DNA from: Aldrovandia affinis
Taxonomy: Eukaryota; Chordata; Actinopteri; Notacanthiformes; Halosauridae
DNA length: 64,000 nucleotides
Reading direction: 5' to 3'
Assembly (NCBI GenBank): GCA_029706075.1
Contig: JAINUG010000070.1
Location: 1,721,500 to 1,785,499, forward strand
This document shows, piece by piece, positions 53,671 to 64,000 of this stretch. The notes under the pieces are model-generated. The model worked only from the letters and a program-made list of their open reading frames with translations, did not search any database and was not told where the DNA came from. The stretch's first letter is position 1, and every line of letters begins with the position of its first letter. Both the position numbers and the translations under genes were made by a program.

Positions 53671-56600
53671 CAGCCCACTGCCATTTACCAAAATGTTCAC
53701 CACACAACAGGTGAGGTGGAGAGGGAGGGATTATTAAGACAAGTATTCAACCAATTAAACTAGGGGTTGGTTGATTAGGTGGCCAGACTGAGAGAGCCAA
53801 TTACAACCTGTTCCTGAAACTGAATAATCTGTAGGGTGTGCCATTTATGTATCATGTATCAAATATCACAATTTATGAAGCATGTTTATGAAGCATGTTT
53901 TGGATATGTGTTGCTGAGCTATCTACCCCAGAGGCAGGATCAAAGGCTCCTTCCTCTCAGGTACCAGTTAATGAATTAACATTAAATATAAATGATAATA
54001 TAGGAAGAGACCACAAATACCTTTAATCTTGAATTTGTTAGTCATTTCTTTATTAGTCCAATTTATTAATAAGAGACAACAATTTTTTCACAAAACATTA
54101 ATTCACAAATTAGAAACAACACAGAATGATTACTAGAAATAGGAGAAACATATCAAAAGTCAAATATTGTCAGTATCTTAGCTTTCAAATCTTACATGAT
54201 TTAGAGTTGTTATACCAAGTCTGTATGGATGTTGGAGACAGGTGTGAGTGCCCAACTGAAATTTCGGGTAAATCCTGGTAATCTACTGCTGTTAAACCTG
54301 CCTGGAATGTTTCATGACAGTTCAGTGCAGCTGCTGAATTCCTGACTCCGCCACAGGTGAGGAATTACAGGCTGCTCTTTCTTCATAGGCCCTCTCTCCC
54401 ACCCAGGGCCTTCCACTGCTTTAGGAAACCCACTTCTTGATCTTAATAGATCTTAAAGATATTAATTAGTATTGTCGTCTGTGAATGTCACAGGATGGCA
54501 TCCTGCGGACAGCAGAATCTGTGGGTGTGAGTGAGAAGATGCACACAGGGAGAAGAGGGAGTGGAGCAACATGGAAGTAATTAGTGAAGGAATGAGCACA
54601 CCTGAACTGGAATTGGGAATTTGAGCATGGGAGGGGATGAGAACCATTTTTTTTTTAAGTGTACATTTGGGGCAGGCAAGCAGAGAGGATAGAGGACTAG
54701 GCAGGCAGGATTAGCTGCTGCTCCGGGAGACGATTGTTTTTGTGTACATCCCTTTCTTATGGCTGGCTTTTCTGATTATTTTGGTGCATGGGGTGTCATG
54801 GTTTGAGTGCCTGTTTAGCCCTGTGTGGGCGTATCCTTTCTATCCTCGTGAGTACGTCCCGGCTCATCTCCATATCTAATCAGCGGATTGTTTTCAGGTG
54901 TTCACTGCCTACTTCAGTTTGCTGCTTTCACTACTCCGTGCTTCAGTGTCTATTCATTTGGTGTTGAAGCCGGTACGGTATCAGTCCTAAAAAAAAAAAA
55001 AAAAGGTATTTAGAAAGGTATTTCACTTTAGCTTTCTCGCCACTTCTACGGAAGTCTAGCTTTTCTTATTTTGTTTGGTCTGTGTTTCGGGGTTAGCTAC
55101 TTACCGGCAGACCCAGGGCACTTATTTTCGCTTTTCGTTTTCCTAAGCTGCGTCTTAGGCGTCTGGGTTCTATTCCAGCTTTGTTTTCTTTTTGCTTGTG
55201 TTGCGACACAAGTTATTTTATATTTATATTATCCTTTTTTCCCTCTGCGTGTGGTGTTGGGCTACACGCCAGAAATTTCTGTTTTGTTTTACTATCGTTC
55301 GGTACCGTTCACGGACCGCTTTTATTCGCCCTTTTTAGGGGTAGTTATTATTTCGTATTACGCTGGTAGTTTTGTTTTATTTTCTTAGCGGGTGGGTTAA
55401 CGCCCCTTGCTCCCTATTGTGTTTTAGTGACATCCTGATCGTTCAGGAGTGTTTCTGATCCTTATTCCCCATTGGTCGCATTTGGGCCTCACCCCTACAA
55501 GCCCTCACATGGGGAGGTTGTGTTTTTTTGGTATGGCACAGGATGATGGCAGCGGTTACCTGTGGATGAGAGGGACAGAGCCAGGAAGACCTGTGGAAGG
55601 AAATAAATTGAAGATTAGAGATCCAGACAAGGTGGCATGGACAATGCTACACCCCATGGTTTGAATGTACATTTCTTTGCATGTTTGTGTGAGTTCACTC
55701 CCCAGTGTGTCCTGTAGTCCTATATATCCCCACGGGAAGAGGTGTAGGGAATCGCATCCAATTCAGCAGAAGGCCCATTGTACAGGCAGTGTTCTGGAGA
55801 GTGTTTGGGTGTGTAGTGTGCAGGATCCATAGTGCACAAAGTGTGTAGTGCAGGGTGAGAATGTGTTTACATGTGCTTTGCTTTACTAGGCTAGCCTGGG
55901 CACAGTCCGATGTGCGGGCCTTGTGGGTAGGGGGGCCTGAAATGGAAAAGGAAAGAGTGAGACTAAACATTTTAGAACATACAGGTAAAGGCAACAATTT
56001 GGAGACTCAAACAGCCCTAGTCTGGGCTAGGAGAGTCACAGCTGGGAGGGGAAAGAGGGAAAGGGGAAGGTTGGGCCTATCCGCCAGTGCCAAGCCTGGC
56101 CTCCGAGTGACATTCAGGGTACTGAACCCACTTTACTCAAATGTTAGTAAACATTACTAGATGTTACAGGAACTAGAAGTTCCCTGTAGTTCAATACTGA
56201 TGCAGAGAAACTACAGGTAGACCCAATAACAATACACCCAGCAATAGACCCAATACGCCAAGCTTGCCACACGTTGAGTGTAACAAGTATATGATGCTCA
56301 TGGTGAGCCTCTGCCTGGCTGTGGCAGGCAGTGCCTGCTGCTGTGGGTTCAGAGGAAGGCCCCAGAGGTCAGACACAGCGCCGGAGCCTCTGCCTGGCTG
56401 TGTAGTGCAATAATAATAAGAGTGAGCTCCTTCTGAGTTCGTGCAGGTCATATTTTATTCCTGGGGTAGTTCTGAGCAGATGCTATGTGGCACTGATGGC
56501 CTCTAACATGTCTGTATATGGTAGGGACTCTGACATTGTGTAACTTCATCCAGGGAGATGGAATCTTGACACATACCTGTGGGGAGAGTGATTGTGTTAA

Positions 56601-57030
56601 CTAAACTGAATGCATTCCCTAACATTTTGAAATGCATTTACCTCGAGCTTCCGTAATTTATTGTCGTTTGTGTCTCAGGGGTTAATGTCTGTGATTTGTC
56701 TGCAACAAAGAAAATAACTGGTCATCTTGAAATAGAATGTTGATGCATGGTGTGTGATATTCGATCGATGGTAAGTAAGGGCGTTAGACAATGAAGCAGG
56801 AGACAGGTGGACATATTCTGAAAGCGGTATTTGTCATATTTCTATAAATATATTTTTAATGCCATTTTCCCTTCTCAATTTTTGGAACAATTATAATAAA
56901 CCACACTCACTGCTGTCAATTCAAAGAGCTAATATAATGTAATGTAAATGTTCACAAGTTATGGTTGCACAGACAAGGGTCAGAGGAAGACGCTATCATA
57001 GTTGGCACTGGCATGGTCTGGATTGATACC
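53671..57030. other. Non-coding stretch, no gene seen
   Basis: No assignable gene. Bases 54794-55432 are unusually T-rich on the plus strand, start TGTCATGG and end GTGACA, but have no target duplication. A 16-A run lies near 54989. The 55855-56160 open frame has no signature. A GAGCCTCTGCCTGGCTGTG word recurs at 56304 and 56386. Confidence 0.45.
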
Positions 57031-57035
57031 AGACC

Positions 57036-57212
57036 GTGATGCTCATCCACACACTAGAAAAGTGCCTTAAGAGGATGCAGACCATGGGGCTCATCCACAC
57101 AATAGAACAGTGCCTTAACAGAACCATGGGGGTCATCCACACACTAGAACAGTGCCTTAACAGGATGCAGACCGTAAGCCTCATCCACCCACTAGAAGAG
57201 TACCTTAACAGG
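57036..57212. repeat. Minisatellite, 48-bp unit
   Basis: About four units starting TCATCCACACACTAG at 57043, 57091, 57133 and 57181; spacing 48, 42, 48. Because 48 and 42 are multiples of three, both strands stay open and give repetitive peptides, which I take as artefact. Bases 57213-59460 show nothing recognised apart from AT-rich patches. Confidence 0.88.
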
Positions 57213-59468
57213 TCTGCCAGCCAGTGGCCCCATATTTCTATAAATCTATCAAAAACATGTCATATTCAAAAAAAGAGAAAATGACTTTCAAATATTTATA
57301 ATTCAAATATTTATAAACTCATGAAGTGAGCTAGCAAACATGGCATCAGGCATAGTGTTTAAAGAATATTCACAGTCTGAATGTTGTCAGCTCTTTGATG
57401 GACAAACCATTCATTTGTCCAAATTCATTTGTCCAATATGTTATCACTTCCAGCACACTAATTTGGCAAGACTAGATAGGAAGTGATATCAAGTTGGTTA
57501 GTTAGCAAGAAAGATGGGCATTAATTTGGTCAATCAATTTTCCCTGCAAATATTATATTGGACTGTCGGAACCATCTCAAGTGTGTTCATTACTGTAGAG
57601 GTGAGAAAGAGGAATGATAACATTTTTAAGAATCAATTTCTATTCAATTAGAGATCACAATGCAAAATAAATGCATGCAGGGAGAGGAAGAGATGTCTCT
57701 CAGCTATTAAATGTTGGCAGTCTTTTTAAAACTGTTTAAAAATATAGAAATAATGTAATCAGTGTTTAATTTGCAAATAGTTTCCGGATGAATTTAAAAG
57801 GCAGTGGGAAACATCACTGCCTTTAACACTAACAGTGTTATCAGAATTAGTATGATGTGCTATCAGTTCATTTCTGGATCAGTGACATCAGCCAAACATT
57901 TTTCAGAGTAAGTTTTATTGAACTTCACTAACTGCCCTGCTCCTCACTCATTACATGCTTTTTCATTTTAAAAACAGAATATTCCCTAATTTAGTACACA
58001 TGAGACCAGGTTTTAGATGTAAGAGCAATATTGTACATAACATACTGCAAGACCAAAGATTAAGCCAATTCAAAGACATGAATCAAAACCTGGATACAAT
58101 CAATATTTTTTCTTCAATGAAATTTATCAAGTTCAGTAATCACCAACATTACCTTGCCAAATTGTATTTTTTGAAAGAATGACCAACACTTGCATTTTTT
58201 TGTTTGTTTGTCAAAGTTTTAGACAAATGTGTATTGAATCCAGACTCAGTCTTTGAACATATGAAGGAAGACCGTTATTGGTTTCACACCAGTGGGTCTT
58301 GGTCCGTCACCGTTGAGACAAACTGAACATATGGTGACTGAGAGGTGCTTCCTCCCTGTCACTTACTATTTCCTCATGTGCATGGTATTTTTATGTGGGC
58401 TACATCATATTTTTTTAATGTAATACTTTTGAGAAGTATGTGACGGCCCAGGGATATACTGAATGCCAGTCCAGTATTGTGAGAATGTATGTGTTATGCA
58501 TCAGTTCCAAACCTGAGCCATCCTCTTAATACCTTCCCCTGGAGGCAGCTAGGTTTCATTATTAGCAATTGACTGAGACAGGTAGTGTAAATCAAAGCAG
58601 TTTCTATTCCTGAATAATCTACAATAGCTCAGAGATGGTAAAACATTGATGAATTCTGTCTATTTCTCCACAATCCAACAAGTGTGTAGTTTTGACATTA
58701 ATACCAGAACCATGCAGGCAGACAGTATGAAGTGAAGAGCTGTTGTTTGGAGTAAAGATGAAAAAATATAAAAAAAGAAAAGCTTCTCACTGTAAGAGGC
58801 ATTTATATTGATCATAATAAATTCCAGCAGCTATTCCTTTGGCCATTAAAAAGGCTAAATGCTGACTGAAGGTTGTGCTGACTGCCTTAGAAAAACACTG
58901 TAGCTTTCTTCTTGATCACTAATTGCAGTCAGTTTTGAATCGCTACACTGCTTTCCCCCTGGCAGGGAGGTTCACGTTTTGGCTTAGTGGGCTGCCAACA
59001 CAGAAAAACAACAATACGAAAAATAAATATATATATATTTTTACAATACCCTTATGCTAATGGGCCTCCTGAATAATTCAACCATAGAAAAATAAGTTAA
59101 AAAAACTAAAACAATTCTGACATCTCTTCCTGGTGAGTCAGGGCTATAATTTGCTGTCATGGCACTGGTAACATTGTTTTCTTTTTTAAATTTAGCAAAT
59201 GAAGAGTATTTTTCTGCAAGGGAGTGGTGCAGCATCTTGGTCCCTGCGGGGGAATTTACCAAGTGGGGGTAGGGGGAGGGTAAGATTTGTGGACTGCTCA
59301 ATATTTCAGTTATGCATTCTCTGATTCTCTGGAGAGGCACAAAAAAGTGAAACAGTTTTTACCAAACAGAGGCAATCGAGGGAAGTGACATAGCCAGGAA
59401 TTCATTTGGGGTGGGGGGGTTGAGAAAATACATACGCGAATGAATTGTTGACAGGACTTGATCAGCAG

Positions 59469-59951
59469 TAGATGAACAGTTTGAAACGGTTAAATAACAT
59501 TTCAAACATTTCAAACTGGGGAGGGGTGTTGAAATGTTTGAAATGTTATTTAACCGGCGGCACGGTGGTGCAGTGGATAGCACTGTCGCCTCACAGCAAG
59601 AAGGTCTCGGGTTCGAATCCAGGCCGGGGGCCTTTCTGTGCGGAGTTTGCATGTTCTCCCCGTGTCCGCGTGGGTTTCCTCCGGGTACTCCGGTTTCTTC
59701 CCACAGTCCAAAGACATGCACGTTAGGCTAATTGGAGAGTCTAAATTGCCCGTAGGTATGAGTGTGTGAGTGAATGGTGTGTGTGCCCTGCGATGGATTG
59801 GCGACCTGTCCAGGGTGTATTCCTGCCTCTCGCCCGGAACGCATGCTGGGATAGGCTCCAGCACCCCCCCGCGACCCTGACCAGGAATAAGCGGCTTAGA
59901 CAATGGATGGATGGATGGATGTTATTTAACAGTTTCAAACTGTTCATCTAC
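59469..59951. mobile_element. Palindromic element split by a SINE
   Basis: Bases 59469-59516 are the reverse complement of 59528-59554 joined to 59931-59951, so a hairpin of about 48-bp arms with an 11-bp loop existed before the SINE inserted into its right arm. Confidence 0.85.
59555..59918 (+). mobile_element. Full-length tRNA-head SINE
   Basis: Sense copy of the 28543-28902 element: head GGCGGCACGGTGGTGCAGTG, box B-like GGTTCGAATCC, tail with ATGG repeats. The target duplication ATGTTATTTAAC is at 59543-59554 and 59919-59930. Confidence 0.88.
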
Positions 59952-59957
59952 TGAAAA

Positions 59958-60328
59958 CATGGAACATAAGAACATAAGAATACATAATGAAAAGAATGGG
60001 CTGTTTAGCCCCTGTAGGCTCGTCTTGTCCTAATCTAAAGAGTATCCAGTACTACATCTAGCCTGGACTTGAATACCCTAAGTATTTCTGCCTCAACTAC
60101 CTGATCTGACAATCTGTTCCAGGCATTGACAACTCTCTGTGTGGAAAAAATAATCCTAATATCTGTGTGGAATTTGCCCTTAACAATTTCCACCAACTCT
60201 TTGGTTTATTCACTTTGTTAATCCCTTTTAGGAATTTAAAAACCTCAATCAAATCCCCCCCAAGTCTCTGTTTGGTAAGCTTGAATAGATTGACCGCCTT
60301 AAGTCTATCCTCATAACTTTTACCTTTC
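59958..60328 (-). mobile_element. CR1 LINE 3' end, antisense
   Basis: Starts with AACATAAGAACATAAGAAT and includes the ORF2 C-terminus on the minus strand (RLGGDLIEVFKFLKGINKVN), then degenerate NSLV and terminal 3' UTR words shared with 10140-10179 and 28320-28395. 5' truncated at about 60328. Confidence 0.85.
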
Positions 60329-60329
60329 A

Positions 60330-60676
60330 TACATGTCCATCGTTCGGATGGGACGGTAAAAACCGAGGTCCTGACTCTCTGTGGTCATAAAAGATCCCAT
60401 GGCACTTCTCGAAAAGAGTATGGTGTGAACCCGGTGTCCTGGCCAAATTCCCAACCCAGACAATATATACACAATTCATTCCCTCCCTCCTCGCCTCTCC
60501 ACTGTGTGTGTGGTGAGTTTGTACTGGCGCACTATGGCTGCCGTCACGTTCACCCAGGTGGGTGCTGCACATTGGTGGTGGTTGAGGTGAGTTGCTCTTA
60601 TCATTGTAAAGCGCTTTGGGTTCCTTGAAAAGCGCTATATAAATCCAATGTTCAATTCAATTCAATTCAATTCAAA
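60330..60676 (+). mobile_element. LINE 3' UTR-like repeat with ATTCA tail
   Basis: AAAGATCCCATGGCACTT, GTGTCCTGGCCAAATTCCC and TGTAAAGCGCTTTGGGT ... CGCTATATAAATCCAATG, then tandem TTCAA units. It is a widespread fish LINE-type end whose clade I cannot assign. Confidence 0.6.
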
Positions 60677-60889
60677 TACTTTTTTTAAGCTTGGGGGGTC
60701 CGATCTTTATTTTAACATCTTTTAACAAATGTGAGTCAAATAGGACATTATAACTATATAGAACCAACAAATGGCAATGGTCTTTCAGAATTCTTTAAGA
60801 TCTGTGGGTTCTGTCAGGCCAAAATGTGCCTGGCTGTTGAAATATGACTGGGTTCTGTCACCCGTGTTGCGTCAGAATAGCATTCGAAT

Positions 60890-61408
60890 GGCAGCTACAT
60901 TTACATTTACGGCATTTAGCAGATGCTCTTATCCAGAGCGACTTACAACATGTGCATCTAAACATGATAAGATGAATCATGGTTAGTACAAGAGATCAGC
61001 ATAGTAACACTTCAATAGACATCATTGCTGGCAACTGCACACCGTACCCACAAAACAGGGAAAGAAAAGTTAGTGTGTTTTTCTTCTTTTATTACATTTT
61101 TAAACATGTAAACAGTGGTTATGGGAGTTAAGTGGTAGAGTCTGAAGAGGTGTGTTTTTAGTCTCTTTTGGAAGATGGCCAGGGATTCCACGGTCTTGAC
61201 CGAGTACCGAAGATCATTCCACCACCGGGGGGTCAGGACAAAGAAGAGGCGAGACCGCAAGGAACAGCTGTCGGGCGCCCGAAAGGACGGAACAGTCAGT
61301 TTGCTAGAGGAGGCAGAGTGGAGGGGTCTGGCTGGGGTACAGGGTATGATGAGTTTCTGGAGGTAGGAGGGAGCGGTTCCCCTTGCAGCCTGATATGCCA
61401 TAATAAAT
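60890..61408 (-). mobile_element. L2-type LINE 3' end with ORF2 tail
   Basis: On the minus strand an ORF2 C-terminal stretch (61401 down to 61012) reads YQAARGTAPSYLQKLIIP, then PRWWNDLRYSVKTVESLAIF and KRLKTHLFRLYHL. A 3' UTR follows, and then the tail with the GGATA-loop stem and TGTAAATG units at 60890-60940. This is the LINE whose tail the SINEs at 2733, 32747 and 32976 share. 5' truncated. Confidence 0.85.
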
Positions 61409-61958
61409 GATGGTCGGCTATGCAGACTTGGTCAAATATAGCCCTTTGTTTAAATGTATTTGGAATTTAGGTTTGTGTTGGAATATTTGTAGTGTAAGAG
61501 ATACATCCCTCACGTTAAAAAACATAACAAGCCAGCCTGTCAGCACAGACATTAAAGGAAAGGTTTATGTTATAAAACATCTTTGATGTCAGCGCATAAA
61601 TCAGAAGTTTTTTTAAATCAAATTCAGTAGAAAGTAGCCATGCTAACTCAGTGCAAATGCGCTACACCAGCGTGTGTCAAATATCACACTCTACATTTTT
61701 TATGAAAGGTTCAGTGGTTTAATAGTAGAATTTGTTTCCAGGAAGTAGCCAAATATTCAGTGGTCCATTTAGTTTGAAGGTTTTCACCATATTTCTGTGC
61801 GAGAGGACATTAATTTTTTTTTACATGATTAAAGCCATTTCTAAATCACTTTTGTCCATCAAGTAATAGTTTGGGTCTAAAACGTTATTTAATTTGTTAT
61901 TTTAAAAGTGTGAATGACAATTTTTTTAATTGAGTGACCTGGCAAGCTGCTATGCTAT

Positions 61959-62045
61959 CAAGAACATAAGAACATAAGAATACATAATGATGAGAACGGG
62001 CCATTAGGCCCATCTAGGCTCGTCATGTCCTAATCTAAAGAGCCT
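61959..62045 (-). mobile_element. CR1 LINE tail, antisense
   Basis: AACATAAGAACATAAGAATA, then GGGCCATTAGGCCCATCTAG: the 3' UTR of the same CR1 family. Bases 61409-61958 hold no recognised feature. Confidence 0.85.
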
Positions 62046-62149
62046 TTAACTAATTTCAATAAATGTTTAAAATTCATATAATGTGATTTTCTGGGATTTT
62101 TTAAATATTCTGTCTCTCACTGTTAAGATGAACCTACCATGAAATGTAT

Positions 62150-62232
62150 AGACCGACCGTTCCGTTCCTTTCTTTGTAAGGGGGCAAACTCACAAAATCA
62201 GCAGGGGGTGAAATACTTATTTTCCCCACTGT
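62150..62232 (+). mobile_element. Tc1-like terminal fragment
   Basis: GGGGCAAACTCACAAAATCA followed by ATACTTATTTTCCCCACTG and TA, the end of another Tc1-like family. Confidence 0.55.
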
Positions 62233-62329
62233 ATGCCATCCGGGCCTGCTGCCTTATTTGTCTTAAGTTTTTTTTTGTAGTACTTCTACATCCCTTATCT
62301 CAAAGTCTTCCAAAACATTCTGTACCTTG

Positions 62330-62908
62330 TGTAGTGTCCCCAGGGGTTGGGCGACACACCCGGACCTTGCAGAGGGCGTAGGCAAGTTCAAGAACAAGGA
62401 GGAGGCAGTATTCAAAAACAAAATGATAATTTATTAAACTACTACTGACAAACACAAAACAAAGGGTGGGGTCTTCAGGGGAATACAAACACATAAAGCC
62501 CACAAATCCTTATCTTGTCGTCAATGTCCAAAATCCAATCCAAAATCCAGGTCCAAGTCCACAATCCAGTCCGTAGTCGATATCCAAAGGGGGTCCTCAA
62601 AACAATCCAAGTTCATTCACAAAAAACACACTCCAACACTCTTTCTAAATCCTGGCTGGTCAACGACTTCACAGGCTTCTCTTTCTCTCTCCTTCAACAC
62701 ACTCAACACGTTCCTACTCCTCTCAATGTGTGTCTCAGGATCAGCCCTTTAAATAGGCCTCGAAATGGCTTTCAGCTGGTCGTTAGCTCCATTGCCTTCA
62801 CTCCGTTCAGGTGTGACTGTGGCCTGCTGGGAAATGTAGTGTTTTGGGCTGCCATGTGTTGGAGGCCAGGCAGCCATTTTCTTGTGCAACCCTTTAGGCT
62901 GCCACACA
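62330..62908 (-). repeat. 3' LTR of a minus-strand LTR element
   Basis: On the minus strand it begins TGTGTGGCAGCC directly after a purine tract (GAGGAGGAGGG, 62909-62919) and ends GGGACACTACA. It has TTTAATAAATTA as polyadenylation signal near 62430. Related to 52538-53066. Confidence 0.75.
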
Positions 62909-64000
62909 CCCTCCTCCTCAGCTCTGACCTCGGGAGGGCTGAGCGGCCTATGTCCAGCGGCCACCAGGAGGGCCCCCCTCTCCAGGTCCACTCAGGCAGT
63001 ACTCCGCCAGGATCACATGTCCAGATTCCCTCTCCATTCACCGTCTGAAAAAACGTCTGCAAACCATTAGGAAATGGCGAAAGTTGCTCACCATGTCTGC
63101 CCCCAACTGGCCACATGTGGGTACTGGCTCTGGGCTTCATGGACCGGACAAGTACCAGTCTTGCTCTGGTCCTCACCAGCCTTCCATGGCTGCTCCAGCG
63201 AACCCTGTGCAACCTTTTACTCCATAGTCCATTCTTTAGCCTTTTCTTCCACGTCCCTTTTTCTTTCAGGGGGTCAGGTAGGGTAACTGGGGAAAACATA
63301 CTCTTTACAACACTGAATTTTCTCTTTGTCTTTCTTTGTCCTTCTTGCATCTCTGCTCCACACACGCTTCCCACGGTCATTCCATCTACACATCTGCCTG
63401 TTCTGTTTTCCTTTACTCTTCAGTGGAGAACCTCTAATCTTCACTTTTCTCAACTTTAGTGACAGCGACAGACTTACCACATCAGGAGATGGTTGGGCCT
63501 TCAACCAGGCCTCCTCAGCCATAGTCAAGAGACCCTCTTCAACACTGTGGTCCCCCCACAGTTCATCCTCCACATACTGCTCCTCTAGTCCCCTTCCAAG
63601 GTCCTGCAGGCTGAGTGGGACTGAAGACCATCCATCCCACTCCAACTCCAATGTCTGGTCATTGCCTCCTGCTGGCTCAACTGGCTGTGAGAGCTCCACC
63701 TGTGTGGCAGAATCTTATACACCGGGCACACGTTTTGCACACTCAAGCTCTTCACTCACCTCGTCCAGTTGATCCTGTAGAGTTTCGGTTTGTATTTTTA
63801 ATACTTGACTAAATGAATTCTCTGTGGCCCGCTGCTGGGCTTCTTTCTGGTCCAGTCTCTCGCTCAAGACCTGTATTTCCTCTCGCAGTAGAGGGAGCTC
63901 TTCATTTTTCTTCTGTTCGGTCAGGAGGGCTGTAGAGGCGGTTTGGTGAAGTTCTTGTAGCGCAAAAATCTTTTCTTCTTGTTCTTTAGAACAAACTTCA
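62909..64000 (-). pseudogene. LTR-element internal region with coiled-coil ORF
   Basis: On the minus strand from the window edge, an open frame reads KIFALQELHQTASTALLTEQ, then LLREEIQVLSERLDQKEAQQ and LKIQTETLQDQLDEVSEELE, a long heptad-rich coiled coil. A stop comes near 63717. In the next frame it continues with an acidic region (GLEEQYVEDELWGDHSVEEG), a basic region and a stop at 63274. A third, 202-codon frame (62772-63380) runs through the purine tract into the LTR. No RT, integrase or protease motif is visible. I do not recognise the family; the coding body begins outside the window. Confidence 0.45.

Noticed and set aside
55071..55388. 105-aa hydrophobic frame resembling a multi-pass membrane protein
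   Set aside because: Lies in a T-rich block, which gives Phe/Leu/Val-rich frames by composition; no ATG at the start and no family signature.
59555..59625. Possible tRNA gene
   Set aside because: tRNA-like head of a SINE with target duplications; a copy with the same body is at 28543-28902.
61168..61410. Plus-strand frames of 63-80 aa
   Set aside because: Antisense shadows of the L2 ORF2 C-terminus on the minus strand.

Overview
The window looks like gene-poor, transposon-dense nuclear DNA from a ray-finned fish. The evidence is the repeat fauna: Tc1-like transposons of several families, hAT elements and their MITEs, CR1 and L2-clade LINEs, Ty3/Gypsy-type LTR elements, and tRNA-derived SINEs whose 3' tails carry the GGATA-loop stem-loop known from the eel UnaL2/UnaSINE pair. 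That tail fits an early-branching teleost such as an eel relative, but it is too widespread to fix the species. I find no convincing host protein exon, no real tRNA or rRNA gene and nothing prokaryotic. Every recognisable coding stretch belongs to a mobile element and nearly all are broken.

Layout. 1-7 kb: simple repeats, a 383-bp near-perfect inverted repeat whose spacer holds a solo LTR, a 182-bp tandem duplication, and Tc1, L2 and Harbinger fragments. 7.3-14.0 kb: a CR1 LINE (esterase ORF1, endonuclease/RT ORF2) split by a 3.76-kb hAT element, which itself contains a second hAT-type insertion. 15.4-17.4 kb: a hAT element with a perfect 8-bp target duplication and a 55-bp minisatellite. 17.4-21.7 kb: mostly repeat-poor non-coding DNA. 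21.7-24.2 kb: a hAT element inside a hAT MITE. 25.5-29 kb: a 978-bp solo LTR inside an L2 remnant, a second internally deleted CR1, and a SINE with clear target duplication. 29-39 kb: long non-coding stretches with Tc1 relics and a SINE pair.

39.4-53 kb is the richest part. A decayed LTR retrotransposon at 41.2-44.5 kb has integrase pieces upstream of reverse transcriptase, the Gmr1-like order. It abuts a Tc1 element that is split by a 6.5-kb LTR element with a PNMA-like gag, CCHC knuckle, DTGS protease and a cysteine-rich zinc-finger-like tail but no RT or integrase. The 3' LTR of that element is in turn split by a 5'-truncated LINE that keeps a 347-codon open frame. 53-59 kb is repeat-poor. 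59.5-62.2 kb holds a SINE inside a palindromic element, two CR1 tails and an L2 3' end. From 62.3 kb to the end lies the 3' part of a minus-strand LTR element with an unrecognised coiled-coil ORF.

There is no operon-like cooperation among genes. The functional relations are parasitic: SINEs share tails with the L2 LINE that probably mobilises them, the RT-less LTR element would need a helper, and target duplications let the insertion order be read. All calls come from reading the sequence; boundaries marked approximate should be treated so.
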